26,576 nucleotides of DNA from CAZAGD01 sp964484485 (GTDB lineage: Bacteria > Desulfobacterota > SM23-61), in NCBI GenBank assembly GCA_964484485.1, contig CAZAGD010000189.1, positions 1 through 26,576 of the forward strand. The letters run 5' to 3'. Each line of letters starts with the position of its first letter. The first letter of the stretch is position 1. The position numbers were made by a program, and so were the translations under genes. Below, in pieces: positions 15,134 to 22,532 of the stretch. Under the pieces are notes generated by a model, which ran no database searches, was not told the DNA's origin, and saw only the letters and a list, made by a program, of their open reading frames with translations.

Positions 15134-16897
15134 TTAAAGTTCCCCATAAACTGAATCCAGGGCTTGATCAGGGACATCAAAGACTTGGTTGTGGGGCGGA
15201 AGGGGTTCATATTTCATGAACTCAGGCACACGATCATCAGCTTTGGAAAGACCAGCAGCCTCGTTAAAGGCCCGTTCTTTGCGCAAAATTTCTGCACCGA
15301 TTTTAGCCGCATCTTCCGACTTCCAATTAGTCCCCAATACGCCATTGCATTCTTCCATTAATCCTTCGAAGCCACTGGCGATGTCTAAAATGGCAAAAGC
15401 AATAAATAAGCAATGGCCAGTGCTATCAATAAAAGCAGTGGTCGCCTGGAAAGCGCGGCTGAGAGCCGCTTTACCTTCGGGCGTCAGAGGATCAGCTTTG
15501 CCACCCACGCTTAGAATTTCGGGCGCAATGGTATAGCCCGCGGTATGATCAGCTCCCATAGTACTGGTGGCATAAGTAATACCAATTCCTTTGACAGCTC
15601 TTGGTTCATAAGCCGGCATGCTCTGACGTTTTACTGTAGGTACGCGAGTCAAGCCAAATGTGCGTCCTGCATATTCAGTGCCACTGCCTAAGATCTTGCC
15701 CAGAGGCGTTCCTTTGCCCATTTCCTGCACCAGGCCGATCGCTTTTTTGCCATCACCAAAAGGAATTACTCCAGCTTCCATTGCCACTGCAATAGTAGTG
15801 CCTGTTTCAATCGTATCCAGGCCATAAGCATTGCAGAGACGGACTAATTCAGCTATATCATCAAGATTGTCGATACCGCAATTAGCGCCCAAAGCCCAAT
15901 CAGATTCATACTCTACACAGGAGGTATGTTCAGTGCCATCCGGCTTATACCAGGTATTGGAGCATTGAATAATACAGCCAGGACTGCAAGCGTGGTTATA
16001 AAGTTCCCTGCCCAGTCTGTTTTTATTGCCTTCAAAGATAGCTTCTCCAGCAATCTTGGCTGCTCCTTCAAAGCGGCCACTGGAGAAGTTCCGGGTAGGA
16101 AGTCCGCCGGCCTCGTTCATAATGTTAATTAGAACGGCTGTGCCATAAGTATTTAGACCACCTTTGGGTTTAGTAATAGCATGTTCCCGGAGAGCCTCCG
16201 TTAGTTTTTTCGCTCCCTGATCAAATAATGTTTTGTTCTCAATGGGGACTCCGGGAGCTCCTTTGCTATTAATTACGATAAATTTTAATCTTTTGCTGGC
16301 TAAAACTGCTCCCAACCCCCCACGCCCAGAATACCGCGAGGGACGGCGGCCGAGGTCATTGAAGACAACACCCGAGTTTCCGTAGCCGTATTCTCCAGCT
16401 ACTCCACAGCCCGCCACAGCCACGCCCGTGCCAAATTTTTCATACACTTTGGGGAATACTTCATATAGATCCTTTCCTACATATTCATCGGCCGGCATAA
16501 ATTCTACTTGCGGTTTCCCCTGTTTTTCATCCCAACTTAAATAGGCTAAGTAATACTTATTCTTTTCTTTGGGTTGGCCTTCCACAATGAGCGCTTTCAC
16601 GCGCATATTGGCTAAAAATGGCGCCCAAGAAGAGCCGGCATTGGATTCTTTTATCCCCCCTGTTAGCCAAGACTTTGCTCCCACAGAAACACGGGCGGAG
16701 GTTGATGCGGGAGTGCCGGTGACAATTCCGGGAGCAAAAACAATTTTGTTATTAGGGCCAAGGGGGTGACATAGAGGAGAGACTTCGTCACGCACAATGG
16801 TGGAGGTCATTCCGCGGCCACCTAAATTCTTATAAGCCGCGGGCACATCTTCTAATCGATAACTAAGATCATTCATGTTTAAACGTAAAATCCACAT
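15134..16897 (-). CDS. aor: Tungsten-containing aldehyde:ferredoxin oxidoreductase family protein
   Basis: 587 aa, close to the roughly 600 aa of characterised AORs. It oxidises aldehydes to carboxylates and passes electrons to ferredoxin using a bis-tungstopterin and one [4Fe-4S] cluster in the cytoplasm. The ATG at 16897 is chosen because AGGAGGT lies just before it; the longer frame starting at 16915 would put that site inside the coding region. Visible features are LGGRGMTSTIV, the N-terminal domain to about residue 205, the cluster cysteines C304, C308 and C312 (ACSPGCIIQC) with C496 (STGHC), and MPAYEPRAVKG then YATSTMGADHTAG. The first motif is CX3CX3C, not the CX2CX3C of Pyrococcus AOR, so this belongs to a divergent AOR branch and its substrate may differ. 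It has a strong promoter and its own terminator, with flavoprotein genes upstream. Confidence 0.92.
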   Translation of the reverse strand: MWILRLNMNDLSYRLEDVPAAYKNLGGRGMTSTIVRDEVSPLCHPLGPNNKIVFAPGIVTGTPASTSARVSVGAKSWLTGGIKESNAGSSWAPFLANMRVKALIVEGQPKEKNKYYLAYLSWDEKQGKPQVEFMPADEYVGKDLYEVFPKVYEKFGTGVAVAGCGVAGEYGYGNSGVVFNDLGRRPSRYSGRGGLGAVLASKRLKFIVINSKGAPGVPIENKTLFDQGAKKLTEALREHAITKPKGGLNTYGTAVLINIMNEAGGLPTRNFSSGRFEGAAKIAGEAIFEGNKNRLGRELYNHACSPGCIIQCSNTWYKPDGTEHTSCVEYESDWALGANCGIDNLDDIAELVRLCNAYGLDTIETGTTIAVAMEAGVIPFGDGKKAIGLVQEMGKGTPLGKILGSGTEYAGRTFGLTRVPTVKRQSMPAYEPRAVKGIGITYATSTMGADHTAGYTIAPEILSVGGKADPLTPEGKAALSRAFQATTAFIDSTGHCLFIAFAILDIASGFEGLMEECNGVLGTNWKSEDAAKIGAEILRKERAFNEAAGLSKADDRVPEFMKYEPLPPHNQVFDVPDQALDSVYGEL

Positions 16898-17016
16898 AAG
16901 CCTACCTCCTTTCATGTTAGTTGGCCAAGGAAACCCTGGCGTTAATGATTAAGGTAATTTAGGTTAATTAGGCTAAATTCCTTACCAAAACTCCCTGTGG
17001 GCACAGAGTCGGTTTG

Positions 17017-17045
17017 ATTTTAAACCAACGCTAATTAAGTGTCAA
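17017..17045 (-). promoter_or_regulatory. Strong sigma70-type promoter of aor, beside MITE copy B
   Basis: On the minus strand TTGACA (17045-17040), 17-bp spacer, TAAAAT (17022-17017). It lies about 120 bp before the aor start at 16897. The -35 begins 3 bp after the target-site duplication of MITE B. Before the insertion, the stop codon of the flavoprotein gene lay inside this -35 box. Confidence 0.75.
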
Positions 17046-17057
17046 CGAATCTTTTTA

Positions 17058-17349
17058 CTGACCTTCTAACAGTTTTTATATTTTTTGCAGCAGAAAACAG
17101 GCGGGAGGGGGAGAGGCGAAATTAAAATCGGCTGGGAAAAGACCGTTTTTCTCTTCCCCACCTTCTCTCCGCAAAGAACGGCGGGGACATACTTGTCTAT
17201 GCCAGATTAACATAAATAATAGCTTTCTTTTTTAAAATAGATGCCTATCTCCCCGCCCGTACCCATGAAAGAATATGTGCCTCATTTTAATGAGCCTCTC
17301 TCCCTCCCGCCTGAATTAAGCTGGAATTCAAAAGCTAATCGACGGTCAG
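17058..17349. mobile_element. MITE-like inverted-repeat element, copy B (292 bp)
   Basis: Left end CTGACCTTCTAACAG (17058), right end reading inward on the minus strand CTGACCGTCGATTAG (from 17349). The internal CAGGCGGGAGGG-GAGAGGC blocks and the GGCTGGGAA core are shared with copies A and C. It is flanked by the 9-bp duplication ATCTTTTTA (17049-17057 and 17350-17358). No transposase. Its right end supplies the TGA stop codon of the flavoprotein gene (17346-17348), and its left end abuts the aor promoter. Confidence 0.9.
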
Positions 17350-17915
17350 ATCTTTTTAAGGAGCCAGGCCATGTTTTGCCCTAAGGTTTTCATAGTTTGG
17401 ACTCCTTCATTATCGTTCTTTACTTCACCAGGATTCCTGCCTATGGCTATGTTCCAGTAACTTGATCCAGGAATGATCATTTGATTGTAAAGTAGCCAGA
17501 GATTGATGGAATTGAAAGCCGGTATAGAGCCGGCGCGGCGAACAGCAATAACTCCGGCACCAACTTTCCGCTTAAGCATATAATCATTGGCCCGAGCTAC
17601 AAGCCCGCTCCTTTCGATTAAAGCTTTAACTTTCGCCGTCACATCAGAGAAATAGGTAGGCGAACCGATCAGGATACCCTCAGCTTCCCGCATTTTGCTT
17701 AGGCATTCGTTTAAGGCATCGGTATGCACCGCACATTTAAAATCTTTATTTTGGAAGCATTTATAACAGGCTACACACCCCTGAATTTGTTTGGGCGCCA
17801 AATTGATTAATTCTGTTTCAATGCCTTCTTTTTGTATTTCCTCTAAGACCATATTAAGCAAGAGGTACGTGTTGCCTTCCGGTCGCGGACTTCCGTTAAA
17901 AGCCACTACTTTCAT
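17346..17915 (-). CDS. Iron-sulfur flavoprotein (flavodoxin-like NADPH-dependent FMN reductase fold)
   Basis: 189 aa. The N-terminal FMN-phosphate loop is KVVAFNGSPRPEGNTYLLL. Cysteines C47, C50, C53 and C61 form a compact CX2CX2CX7C motif like that binding the [4Fe-4S] cluster of Isf flavoproteins, and GSPTYFSDVTAKVKALIER follows. It would move one or two electrons between ferredoxin or NAD(P)H and an acceptor in the cytoplasm. Start at 17915 with GGAGG eight bases upstream. The MITE B insertion supplies the stop codon; the older frame would have read one residue further (Arg, then TGA), so the protein is essentially intact. It lies directly upstream of aor on the same strand and is a plausible AOR electron partner (inference). 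Confidence 0.83.
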   Translation of the reverse strand: MKVVAFNGSPRPEGNTYLLLNMVLEEIQKEGIETELINLAPKQIQGCVACYKCFQNKDFKCAVHTDALNECLSKMREAEGILIGSPTYFSDVTAKVKALIERSGLVARANDYMLKRKVGAGVIAVRRAGSIPAFNSINLWLLYNQMIIPGSSYWNIAIGRNPGEVKNDNEGVQTMKTLGQNMAWLLKKI

Positions 17916-17932
17916 ATATTCATCCTCCTTCC

Positions 17933-18082
17933 TTTTATTAATCGGCGCAATTAAATATTTTTAGGTATCACTTTTACCTTCCTCCATAGTCTGGTCTTAT
18001 CGACTTTCCCGCACGACACTTTGTCGTAATTCCACATAAGAAATGAAACTAAATGTGGCAAGGGTCAAGCCCTTGCCCTCCA
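17933..18082. repeat. Duplicated upstream region, copy 1 (flavoprotein gene)
   Basis: About 150 bp that recurs at 19758-19907, upstream of the FAD oxidoreductase gene. Shared parts are TTTTATTAATCGG at the gene-proximal edge, TTAAATATTT, TCTGG-TTATCGA, a perfect 24-nt block (18021-18044 = 19846-19869), and the terminal GGCAAGGG hairpin (18057-18077). Both copies keep the same orientation and lie just upstream of co-directional flavoenzyme genes. They could be a shared promoter or operator, or a duplicated repeat. Confidence 0.7.
18057..18077. repeat. Hairpin repeat of the GGCAAGGGC family, copy 3
   Basis: Perfect 8-bp stem, GGCAAGGG with CCCTTGCC, around TCAAG. It is the distal end of the duplicated upstream region. 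Confidence 0.65.
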
Positions 18083-18474
18083 AATCTGGTCTGTTGTCCA
18101 TCTCATAATTTCATAACTCCCCCTCTCCCCCTCTTACCTTAAGAGGGGGTTGGGGGGCGTTAAACCCTTACGCTACGAATTTTATTCCACAAGCGACAAG
18201 CTGAACCCGCATCAAGATATTATTTATGCTATGCTCCTAACAGAAATTATCACTTCGCCAATAGTAATTATTAAAAAAAGAATTTGTTTGATCCTCTGTT
18301 TTATAAGTAATGGCGATGAAGCCTTGATTCGCGGGAAATGAGAGAACCAAATTAATAACGATTTGACCAGGCTTCGTTCGCCGGGTCTGCCTCGGTTGGC
18401 TACGCCCTTCAGCTTCACTAAAACAACTATTTCGGTTAAAAAGTAAAGGATTTGATGATTTCATTAATAAAAAT
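18083..18474. other. Gene-free spacer with a second GC hairpin
   Basis: CCCCCTCTT (18127-18135) pairs perfectly with AAGAGGGGG (18141-18149). This hairpin lies within an insert of about 80 bp (roughly 18083-18165) that is missing from the otherwise similar region at 19908-19990. The short open frames in 18150-18491 overlap one another on both strands, have no ribosome binding sites and are not taken as genes. Confidence 0.5.
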
Positions 18475-19680
18475 TTATATGAGAGCAGCAAAGTTAAAAT
18501 TTAGATCATTTAGTTTATTTTTAAATGCAGAAATATTGCGCTTTAATTCGATTGCTTTTTGAATTTCTTTTCCTCCCCGGATATCTCCAAGTAATATTGC
18601 TCCTATGAGGATGTCATCTTTAACAACTAATTTCCGATAAACCTTAGCTTGTTCATTTTTATAAATTATGGATTCCATATTTTCCGTGGCATCAATTTCA
18701 CCCGCACTCAGCAAATCAATTCCAGCAACTTTAAGGGTGTTAGCCGGAATGGTACCTTGATATATTGCACTTTGGCCCGCCATATTAAGACCAGCAATTT
18801 TCCCTTGCTCCATGGCCGCAGGCCAAATCCCATATACTTGTCCGTTGTATTCAGCTATATCCCCAGCGGCATAAATATCAGGCAAGCTTGAATTTAGTTT
18901 TTCGTTAACGATAATTCCTTTGTTAAGGGCTAAATTTAATTTTTCCCCCAAGGAAATTTCTGAGCGCACTCCTGCGGAAATAATAACCATCTGTGCCAAG
19001 ATTTTTTCCCCGCTTTCCAGGACAACCCAAAGGCCGGAGGTAGAATTTTCAATGGCTTGCGTTTTAGCTCCCAGGTAAAACTGAAACCCCATTTCGGCCA
19101 TTTTTTCATAGAGGATCTGGGCGCCAGTTATATCCATTTGCCGCGGAAGTAAACGCGGGAAGAATTCTACTACCGCAATTTTTAATCCCCTTTTCCTCAG
19201 CGCATTTCCGGCCTCTAACCCCAAAAGCCCGCCCCCGATAATTACCGCTTGCTGGGCTTCTTTGGCTGCTTGGCGAATACCTTCGGCATCATCGAGGCGA
19301 CGCAAAGTGAATACGCCAGCAGTTGATGACCCTGGAATAGGAGGAAGAAAGCTATTGCTCCCGCAAGCGAGGAGAAGCTTGTCGTAAACATAGCTTACTC
19401 CTTTAGCCGAGATGGCGGTTTTTTTAGGCGGGTCAATTTCCACAATTTCTTCATCTAAATGTAAATCAATCTTATTTTTCATGTACCATTTTTCATCATG
19501 AATGATAATATCTTTTATTTGTTTTTGCCCACTTAGGTATTCGGGAAGGGCAGGGGTGTAATAGAAGAAATGCTTCTCTTTTGAGAACATTAATATATCA
19601 CCTTGAGCATCAAAACGACGAATGCTTTCGGCAGCTGAATTTCCCGCAGCTCCGTTACCGATAATTAAGTAATGCGGCAT
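18475..19680 (-). CDS. FAD/NAD(P)-dependent oxidoreductase (NADH:acceptor, rubredoxin-reductase-like)
   Basis: 401 aa of the pyridine nucleotide-disulfide oxidoreductase class I fold. The FAD-binding motif is GNGAAG (residues 8-13), the NAD(P)-binding motif is VIIGGGLLGLEAG (146-158), and the second FAD motif is LPDIYAAGDIAE (266-277). There is no redox-active CXXXXC, so it is of the nitrite-reductase/rubredoxin-reductase/NADH oxidase type. A C-terminal domain of about 100 residues (from about 300) is typical of this group. FAD oxidoreductases of this kind often accompany AOR genes, and here it is co-directional and two genes upstream of aor, so an NAD(P)H-AOR electron link is plausible but not shown. 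The start at 19680 follows AAAGGAG. Its upstream region is shared with the flavoprotein gene. Confidence 0.87.
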   Translation of the reverse strand: MPHYLIIGNGAAGNSAAESIRRFDAQGDILMFSKEKHFFYYTPALPEYLSGQKQIKDIIIHDEKWYMKNKIDLHLDEEIVEIDPPKKTAISAKGVSYVYDKLLLACGSNSFLPPIPGSSTAGVFTLRRLDDAEGIRQAAKEAQQAVIIGGGLLGLEAGNALRKRGLKIAVVEFFPRLLPRQMDITGAQILYEKMAEMGFQFYLGAKTQAIENSTSGLWVVLESGEKILAQMVIISAGVRSEISLGEKLNLALNKGIIVNEKLNSSLPDIYAAGDIAEYNGQVYGIWPAAMEQGKIAGLNMAGQSAIYQGTIPANTLKVAGIDLLSAGEIDATENMESIIYKNEQAKVYRKLVVKDDILIGAILLGDIRGGKEIQKAIELKRNISAFKNKLNDLNFNFAALI

Positions 19681-19757
19681 AAAATTTCTCCTTTGACCGT
19701 CGCTAAGTTTTAAATTTGAAAGGGGAGTTCCTTCCGTTCACCTTAACTCCCAACCGA

Positions 19758-19907
19758 TTTTATTAATCGGAGCAGTTAAATATTTACAGCTATCACTCTT
19801 ATCTTACTCTGTGGTCTGGCTTTATCGAGTTTTCCAAATGAAATTTTGTCGTAATTCCACATAAGAAATAAAAGCAAATGCGGCAAGGGACAAGCCCTCG
19901 CCCTACG
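19758..19907. repeat. Duplicated upstream region, copy 2 (FAD oxidoreductase gene)
   Basis: Counterpart of 17933-18082. Next to it CCGATT-TTATT-AATCGG (19754-19770) forms a small hairpin that copy 1 lacks. It ends with hairpin repeat copy 4 (GGCAAGGG-ACAAG-CCCTCGCC, 19882-19902). Weaker similarity resumes beyond it (19930-19985 versus about 18190-18245). The 447-bp gap 19681-20127 holds this repeat and the lipoprotein promoter and no gene. Confidence 0.7.
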
Positions 19908-20057
19908 TTTGAGATTTTTTTATTTCTCGTAGCTTGCCGAACCACGCATTAGGATGCCCTTTGTTTTATGCTCCCATTGATAATTCTACCGCATTTGCCT
20001 ATGTCTGAGGCATATTAATCTATTTAGCAAAAAATGTGGCGGTTAGTTTCCATCTCT

Positions 20058-20084
20058 TTGACATAAAAACTTTCCTATGATAAT
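20058..20084 (+). promoter_or_regulatory. Promoter candidate for the lipoprotein operon
   Basis: Perfect TTGACA (20058-20063), then GATAAT (20079-20084) after a 15-bp spacer, or TAATAA after 17 bp. It lies about 45 bp before the start codon at 20128. Confidence 0.5.
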
Positions 20085-20127
20085 AAAAAATTTCAGAAAA
20101 ATCCATTATCATTATTTTAATTAGGCA

Positions 20128-20877
20128 ATGGTCAAGAAGAAAATTTTATTAAAGCAATTCTTATCCTTTTTTATCACTGGATTTCTTCTTTCTGCATTGG
20201 GTTGCCAGCCTGTTAAAACCAAGACTTTCTTAGATCGAGTTTATGAACTTGACCCTAAGGGGAAGATTTATGTTTCCCCTGAGTTGCGCGAAAAGATGCC
20301 CAAAAAAATTGCTATTCTTCCCTTCCAGAGTTTAGTTGGCGAAGGAAGGATTGAAGGGAGCCGCTTTTTATATAATCTTTTAACGGGAAAAGAAAAAGCT
20401 CCTTCAAATTCGTCCATTGCCGAGAAAATGCGGCGCGCTTTTTTGGGGCAATTTGCCCAATTAGAATTTGATCTCCTCCGATTATCGGAGGTTGACAGTT
20501 TACTTAAAAAAGAAGGATTGGATTCTTGGGAGATAATTCGGGCGACCCCGCCCCGTCATTTGGGGAAAATCTTGGGGGCAGATGCCTTTATATTTGCACA
20601 GGTTACTCATTTTGACTATTACTATGGTTTTCTTTATGCCCAGTTAGCCGTCGGCTTATCCATGGAAATGGTCGCCGCTGAAAGTGGCGAAATTCTTTGG
20701 CGGGTGAAAGATGCCAGGCGAGATCATACGGTACGAGTTGTCTTTGATCCTTTGGGACTTTTAGTAGGCTTATTTCAAGTTGGTTTTGCTTTACGGCCAA
20801 TCAATATGATGCGGGCCATGGATGAAATATGCCGCGAAGTAGTAGGCACTTTTCCTTTATCCGAAAATTTAAGATGA
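20128..20877 (+). CDS. GNA1162/DUF799-type outer-membrane lipoprotein
   Basis: 249 aa with a lipoprotein signal: basic MVKKKILLKQ, hydrophobic core, lipobox LSALGC with the lipidated Cys near residue 26, then QP, which favours outer-membrane sorting. The mature part contains KKIAILPFQSLVGEGRIEG, a long central region, and LGADAFIFAQVTHFDYYY...MVAAESGEILW, which match the DUF799/GNA1162 pattern (a beta-rich fold related to TolB-N/CsgG-like lipoproteins). Its role may be envelope maintenance or surface-structure assembly; the exact function is unknown. It overlaps the next exported protein by 4 bp (ATGA), implying a shared function in the envelope. The presence of this gene supports a Gram-negative host. 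Confidence 0.72.
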   Translation: MVKKKILLKQFLSFFITGFLLSALGCQPVKTKTFLDRVYELDPKGKIYVSPELREKMPKKIAILPFQSLVGEGRIEGSRFLYNLLTGKEKAPSNSSIAEKMRRAFLGQFAQLEFDLLRLSEVDSLLKKEGLDSWEIIRATPPRHLGKILGADAFIFAQVTHFDYYYGFLYAQLAVGLSMEMVAAESGEILWRVKDARRDHTVRVVFDPLGLLVGLFQVGFALRPINMMRAMDEICREVVGTFPLSENLR

Positions 20878-21695
20878 ATATACTGTATAAATGGTTATGC
20901 GTTTTTAGCCTAATAATTCTTGGGGAATTTTTGGCCGGTAATATTTGTGCTGGGAAAGAGGCCAGAGCGCAAATCGGAGAAGTATTTAGCGGAGAAGTAT
21001 TACAATACGAAATCGGTTTTTGGTTTTTATTCCCCGTGGCCCAAGGAAAGGTAAGTTTTCAAGAAGCTGGTTTGGGAAAATACCAAGTCTGGCATGAAGG
21101 TAAAACGCTTGGCCTTGTGGGCTGGCTTACGGGAGACCGTCTGGAAATTTATAAATCCTTGATGACGACTACTAATGCAGGGCGGCGCCTAATACCCCTA
21201 ATATTTGAGGAAGAGATTATTAGTTGGGGAAGAGTTAAAACTAAAAAAACTATTTACGACTATAGCCAGAGAAAAATAATTATCATCCGCGAGACGGGCA
21301 AAAACAAAAGCGTGCAAGAAAAAGAAATTCCCTGGGGATTTTTTTATGATGATCCAGTTACGGCCTTCTATAATTTCCGCTATGGAGTTTATGGAAGAGT
21401 CGAGCAGGGCAAGGAATTCATTTTACGGACCATTCCGGAAAAGGGAGAAGAAGTAATTTTAATTCGGGTGGCTACCGCAGAGGAGACGGAAGTAAAAAGG
21501 GCAGAAGAAAAAAACAAAGAAAGGAAGGACTTTTTGGTCCATATTATTCTAAATCGGGAAATGTGGGGTAAGAAAAAAGTGGAGATAGAAATCTGGTTTG
21601 ATAAAGGACTCACGCCCGTCTCCGGCATGGTCAAAGATCTCCCCTTTTTGGGGAATATCTATGGCAAGTGCACTTATCGCGGATTCTCTCCATAG
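20874..21695 (+). CDS. Exported DUF3108-like protein
   Basis: 273 aa from the ATG at 20874, which overlaps the lipoprotein stop as ATGA. A signal peptide or N-terminal anchor is visible (residues 1-22, KWLCVFSLIILGEFLAGNIC), with possible cleavage near CAGKEARA. The mature portion begins GEVLQYEIGFWFLFPVAQG, then KYQVWHEGKTLGLVGWLTGD, RRLIPLIFEEEI and DDPVTAFYNFR. This pattern (beta-rich, precursor-like sensing of a transglycosylase- or lipid-type ligand) resembles DUF3108. The C-terminus, VEIWFDKGLTPVSGMVKDLP, also fits. Its 3' end overlaps the convergent HD-domain gene by 22 bp. No enzymatic residues are evident; it is probably a periplasmic or envelope protein. Confidence 0.65.
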   Translation: MNILYKWLCVFSLIILGEFLAGNICAGKEARAQIGEVFSGEVLQYEIGFWFLFPVAQGKVSFQEAGLGKYQVWHEGKTLGLVGWLTGDRLEIYKSLMTTTNAGRRLIPLIFEEEIISWGRVKTKKTIYDYSQRKIIIIRETGKNKSVQEKEIPWGFFYDDPVTAFYNFRYGVYGRVEQGKEFILRTIPEKGEEVILIRVATAEETEVKRAEEKNKERKDFLVHIILNREMWGKKKVEIEIWFDKGLTPVSGMVKDLPFLGNIYGKCTYRGFSP

Positions 21696-22249
21696 CCAGA
21701 ATCGTTATCGTTAAAGATTGGAAGATTTTGCTCGAGCCAGGAGATTGCTTGAGGATCTCCGCCTATTCTTTGGAAGATCCTTTTTTCTAAGGCAGCCGTG
21801 GTTTCCTGTAATTGGTTTAGCCAGGCCAAAGCTGCGGGAGTTTTTCCATACCTTGCCCTTAAGTCATTAAACCTTTCCGCTAAAGAAACTATGGTGGTAT
21901 GTTTTACCCTCTTATCAGCGTAATGGACAACCTCGGCTTCGCCTATCTTATCTATCTTTTGTTGATCCAAGATTACATGTTGGCGGACAATCTCTGCTAT
22001 TTCTGGATAGCCTAAACGAGTTAAAAGTTCGGCCCCGGCGCGCGCATGATCGTCTTCTCCTATTTTCGCAATATCATGGAGCAAAGCTGCCGCGGCAATT
22101 TGGGGTAAATTTAATTCTTCTCCTTTTTTGTTAAGTTCCTGTCCCAGGTAGATTGCAATTTGGTAGACGATTTGGCTATGGCGGATGATATGTTCAGGCA
22201 CTCGGTGGGCTTTTAAAATGGCTAAGCATTGTTTAGGTGTAGGAATCAT
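21674..22249 (-). CDS. HD-domain metal-dependent phosphohydrolase
   Basis: 191 aa single-domain HD protein. The metal motif is H24, the H58-D59 pair in ALLHDIAKIG, H68, H91 (RQHVILD), and a later Asp in VVHYADKRV. These are the HDIG-type residues of nucleotide or small phosphate-ester hydrolases. There is no fused domain, so a soluble cytoplasmic phosphohydrolase is likely; the substrate is unknown. It is convergent with the DUF3108-like gene, and its coding region overlaps that gene's 3' end by 22 bp. Upstream at 22250-22340 is an AT-rich spacer with no obvious promoter. Confidence 0.8.
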   Translation of the reverse strand: MIPTPKQCLAILKAHRVPEHIIRHSQIVYQIAIYLGQELNKKGEELNLPQIAAAALLHDIAKIGEDDHARAGAELLTRLGYPEIAEIVRQHVILDQQKIDKIGEAEVVHYADKRVKHTTIVSLAERFNDLRARYGKTPAALAWLNQLQETTAALEKRIFQRIGGDPQAISWLEQNLPIFNDNDSGYGENPR

Positions 22250-22358
22250 TTTTCCCTTAAAAATTTTTTATATCTTACCATCTGCAAAAAAATTGGACAA
22301 CTTTTTAAGGAAAAAATTAAGCAATTTTTTAAATTAATAATCATCTCAAATCAAAAAA

Positions 22359-22532
22359 CTGACCGTCTAACAGTTTTAATATTTCTCGGCAGCAGGAAAC
22401 AGACGGGAGGGGGAGAGGCGAAATTAAAATCGGCTGGGAAATGACCTATGGAAGAATAAGTGCCTCATTTTAATGAGCCTCTCTCCCTCCCGCCTGAATT
22501 AAGCTGGAATTTAAAAACTGATCGACGATCAG
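22359..22532. mobile_element. MITE-like inverted-repeat element, copy C (174 bp, internally deleted)
   Basis: Left end CTGACCGTCTAACAGTTTTA (22359). Right end on the minus strand CTGATCGTCGATCAGTTTTT (from 22532). It keeps both CAGGCGGGAGGG-type arm blocks but lacks most of the centre found in copies A and B, going directly from GGCTGGGAA to the GCCTCATTTTAATGAG segment. It is flanked by the 9-bp duplication ATCAAAAAA (22350-22358 and 22533-22541). Same orientation as the others; no coding capacity. Confidence 0.9.

Noticed and set aside
16898..16915. Longer N-terminus for AOR beginning MKGGRL
   Set aside because: The extra codons contain the AGGAGGT ribosome binding site of the ATG at 16897.
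18150..18491. Several 60-85 codon frames in the flavoprotein-oxidoreductase spacer
   Set aside because: Mutually overlapping on both strands in repeat-bearing DNA, no ribosome binding site, no recognisable family.
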